DNA of 64,000 bases from positions 27,450 through 91,449 of the forward strand of contig NZ_JADPKY010000018.1 of the NCBI RefSeq assembly GCF_023074185.1, read 5' to 3'. The notes below the pieces were generated by a model. It made no database searches and was not told where the DNA came from. It saw nothing but the letters and a program-made list of their open reading frames with translations. This DNA comes from Bradyrhizobium sp. 132 (lineage in GTDB: Bacteria > Pseudomonadota > Alphaproteobacteria > Rhizobiales > Xanthobacteraceae). The position numbers were made by a program, and so were the translations under genes. Shown here in pieces: positions 63,335-64,000 of the stretch. The first letter of the stretch is position 1. Every line of letters begins with the position of its first letter.

Positions 63335-63832
63335 ATGAGCATGAAGCGCATCACCCGGCATCTGCTCCAGCACCATTGGCGTGCAAAGTGGGTGTTTCCA
63401 AAAGGGGTGCTCGACCGCATCGAGCAGGCGATCAAGCGCGGCGAAGCCATGCATTCCGGCCAGGTCCGGTTCGTCGTCGAAGGCGCGCTCGACGGCGGGC
63501 CGCTGTTTCGCAATCAGCCGGCGCGCGAGCGCGCGCTCGACGTGTTCTCGCATTTGCGGATCTGGGACACTGCGCACAACAACGGGGTCCTGATCTATCT
63601 CCTGCTCGCCGACCGCGATGTCGAGATCGTCGCCGATCGCGGCATCGACGCGAAGGTTGATGTGAAGCGCTGGGAACAGATCTGCCGCGCGATGGAAGCC
63701 GAGTTCGGATCTAGCCAGTTCGAACGCGGCGTGATCGGCGGCATCGAGGCCGTGTCGCAGGAGCTGGCGCGGCATTTCCCGCCGAGCGGCCAGCTCCCGA
63801 ACGAACTGCCGGACGCACCGGTGGTGATGTAG
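63335..63832 (+). CDS. Second TPM-domain protein
   Basis: A 165-residue cytoplasmic-looking TPM-domain protein without signal peptide. It contains GVLDRIEQAIKRGEAMHSGQVRFVVE, VFSHLRIWDTAHNNGVLIYLLLADRDVEIVADRGID and IGGIEAVSQELARHFP. It is the last gene of the LemA-TPM-TPM operon, starting 3 bases after the previous stop. It probably works in the same envelope process. Confidence 0.92.
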   Translation: MSMKRITRHLLQHHWRAKWVFPKGVLDRIEQAIKRGEAMHSGQVRFVVEGALDGGPLFRNQPARERALDVFSHLRIWDTAHNNGVLIYLLLADRDVEIVADRGIDAKVDVKRWEQICRAMEAEFGSSQFERGVIGGIEAVSQELARHFPPSGQLPNELPDAPVVM

Positions 63833-63856
63833 CCCCGGCTGATAGCCCCACACTCC

Positions 63857-63915
63857 GTCATTGCGAGCGCAGCGAAGCAATCCAGACTGTCGCCGCGGAA
63901 AGATTCTGGATTGCT
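63857..63915. repeat. Truncated copy 3 of the 85-bp palindromic repeat
   Basis: It starts GTCATTGCGAGCG and matches copies 1 and 2 up to CTGGATTGCT at 63915, then the sequence diverges completely. The right arm (TTCGTCGC to GCAATGAC) is missing, as if another sequence were inserted or had replaced it. Confidence 0.7.
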
Positions 63916-64000
63916 CACATGGGGATTTGGTGTGTCAAGGCGGATGTTCAGCTTTTTGTTTGATTGCTGCCAGCTTTTCGTCCCGACCGCTGGGTCTTTC
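63916..64000 (-). mobile_element. Possible insertion-sequence end with ORF tail
   Basis: Directly after the break in the repeat is unrelated DNA. On the minus strand an open frame enters from the right edge and stops at TGA 63935-63937, giving 21 residues (ERPSGRDEKLAAIKQ and on). A short distance between a stop codon and the breakpoint (about 20 bases) is what an insertion-sequence end looks like. The transposase family cannot be told from 85 bases. Confidence 0.35.

Overview
The window looks like a stretch of chromosome from Bradyrhizobium or a very close relative (Alphaproteobacteria, Rhizobiales). The grounds are the high GC content, the gene families present (DnaG and RpoD of rhizobial type, an RpoH paralogue, a CoxL-type molybdenum subunit, paired acyl-CoA dehydrogenases, a lineage-II-type chlorite dismutase like the one in Nitrobacter) and three copies of a palindromic repeat of a kind I associate with Bradyrhizobium genomes. 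This placement is from family knowledge; no search was run. Most of the window is ordinary chromosome densely packed with genes. I see no CRISPR array, prophage or complete insertion sequence.

Layout. 1-7.2 kb: an ArsR regulator with two START-like (AHSA1) proteins, an exported LVIVD-repeat protein, a LysE exporter, an N-formylglutamate amidohydrolase, a transglutaminase-like protein, a gamma-glutamylcyclotransferase-fold protein and a short chlorite dismutase homologue. 7.2-7.9 kb: a BrnT/BrnA toxin-antitoxin pair with a near-consensus promoter. 8.1-12.8 kb: dnaG and rpoD, the macromolecular-synthesis pair. 12.8-24 kb: small and housekeeping genes, including a lytic transglycosylase, a diguanylate cyclase, an amidase, rpoH, rluD, tRNA-Glu(CTC) and a SEC-C protein. 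24-25 kb: a long gene-free stretch resembling a dispersed repeat. 25-45 kb: catabolic and regulatory genes, including D-aminoacylase plus a CobW GTPase, TetR plus tautomerase, a fused biotin-dependent carboxylase beside an AcoR-type activator, a cytokinin-dehydrogenase-like exported flavoprotein, a two-component flavin monooxygenase, dgoK-dgoA, a PoxB-like enzyme, thioesterases and a Lon/Clp-domain chimera. 45-54.5 kb: an amidase plus a cyanuric-acid-hydrolase-family enzyme, Tex, a glycine-rich secreted protein, an OmpR/EnvZ-type two-component system, and an HtrA-like pseudoprotease overlapping a small LuxR-type regulator. 54.6-64 kb: a glyoxalase/catechol-dioxygenase remnant, a DapA-family lyase, an orphan molybdenum hydroxylase subunit, a three-gene beta-oxidation operon, a LemA/TPM operon and, at the right edge, a repeat broken off by unrelated DNA that could be an insertion sequence end.

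The most interesting items are: the 408-residue protein joining a small N-terminal glyoxalase-related domain, a Lon substrate-binding domain and a ClpA-type N domain with no ATPase or protease; the HtrA-like protein lacking catalytic His and Ser; DnaG with all four zinc ligands replaced; the exported cytokinin-dehydrogenase-like protein; a 23-residue Lys/Ala peptide gene with its own terminator; and several small repeats and operators in intergenic DNA. No single obvious new defence or mobile system is visible. The Lon/Clp chimera is the best candidate for something undescribed.
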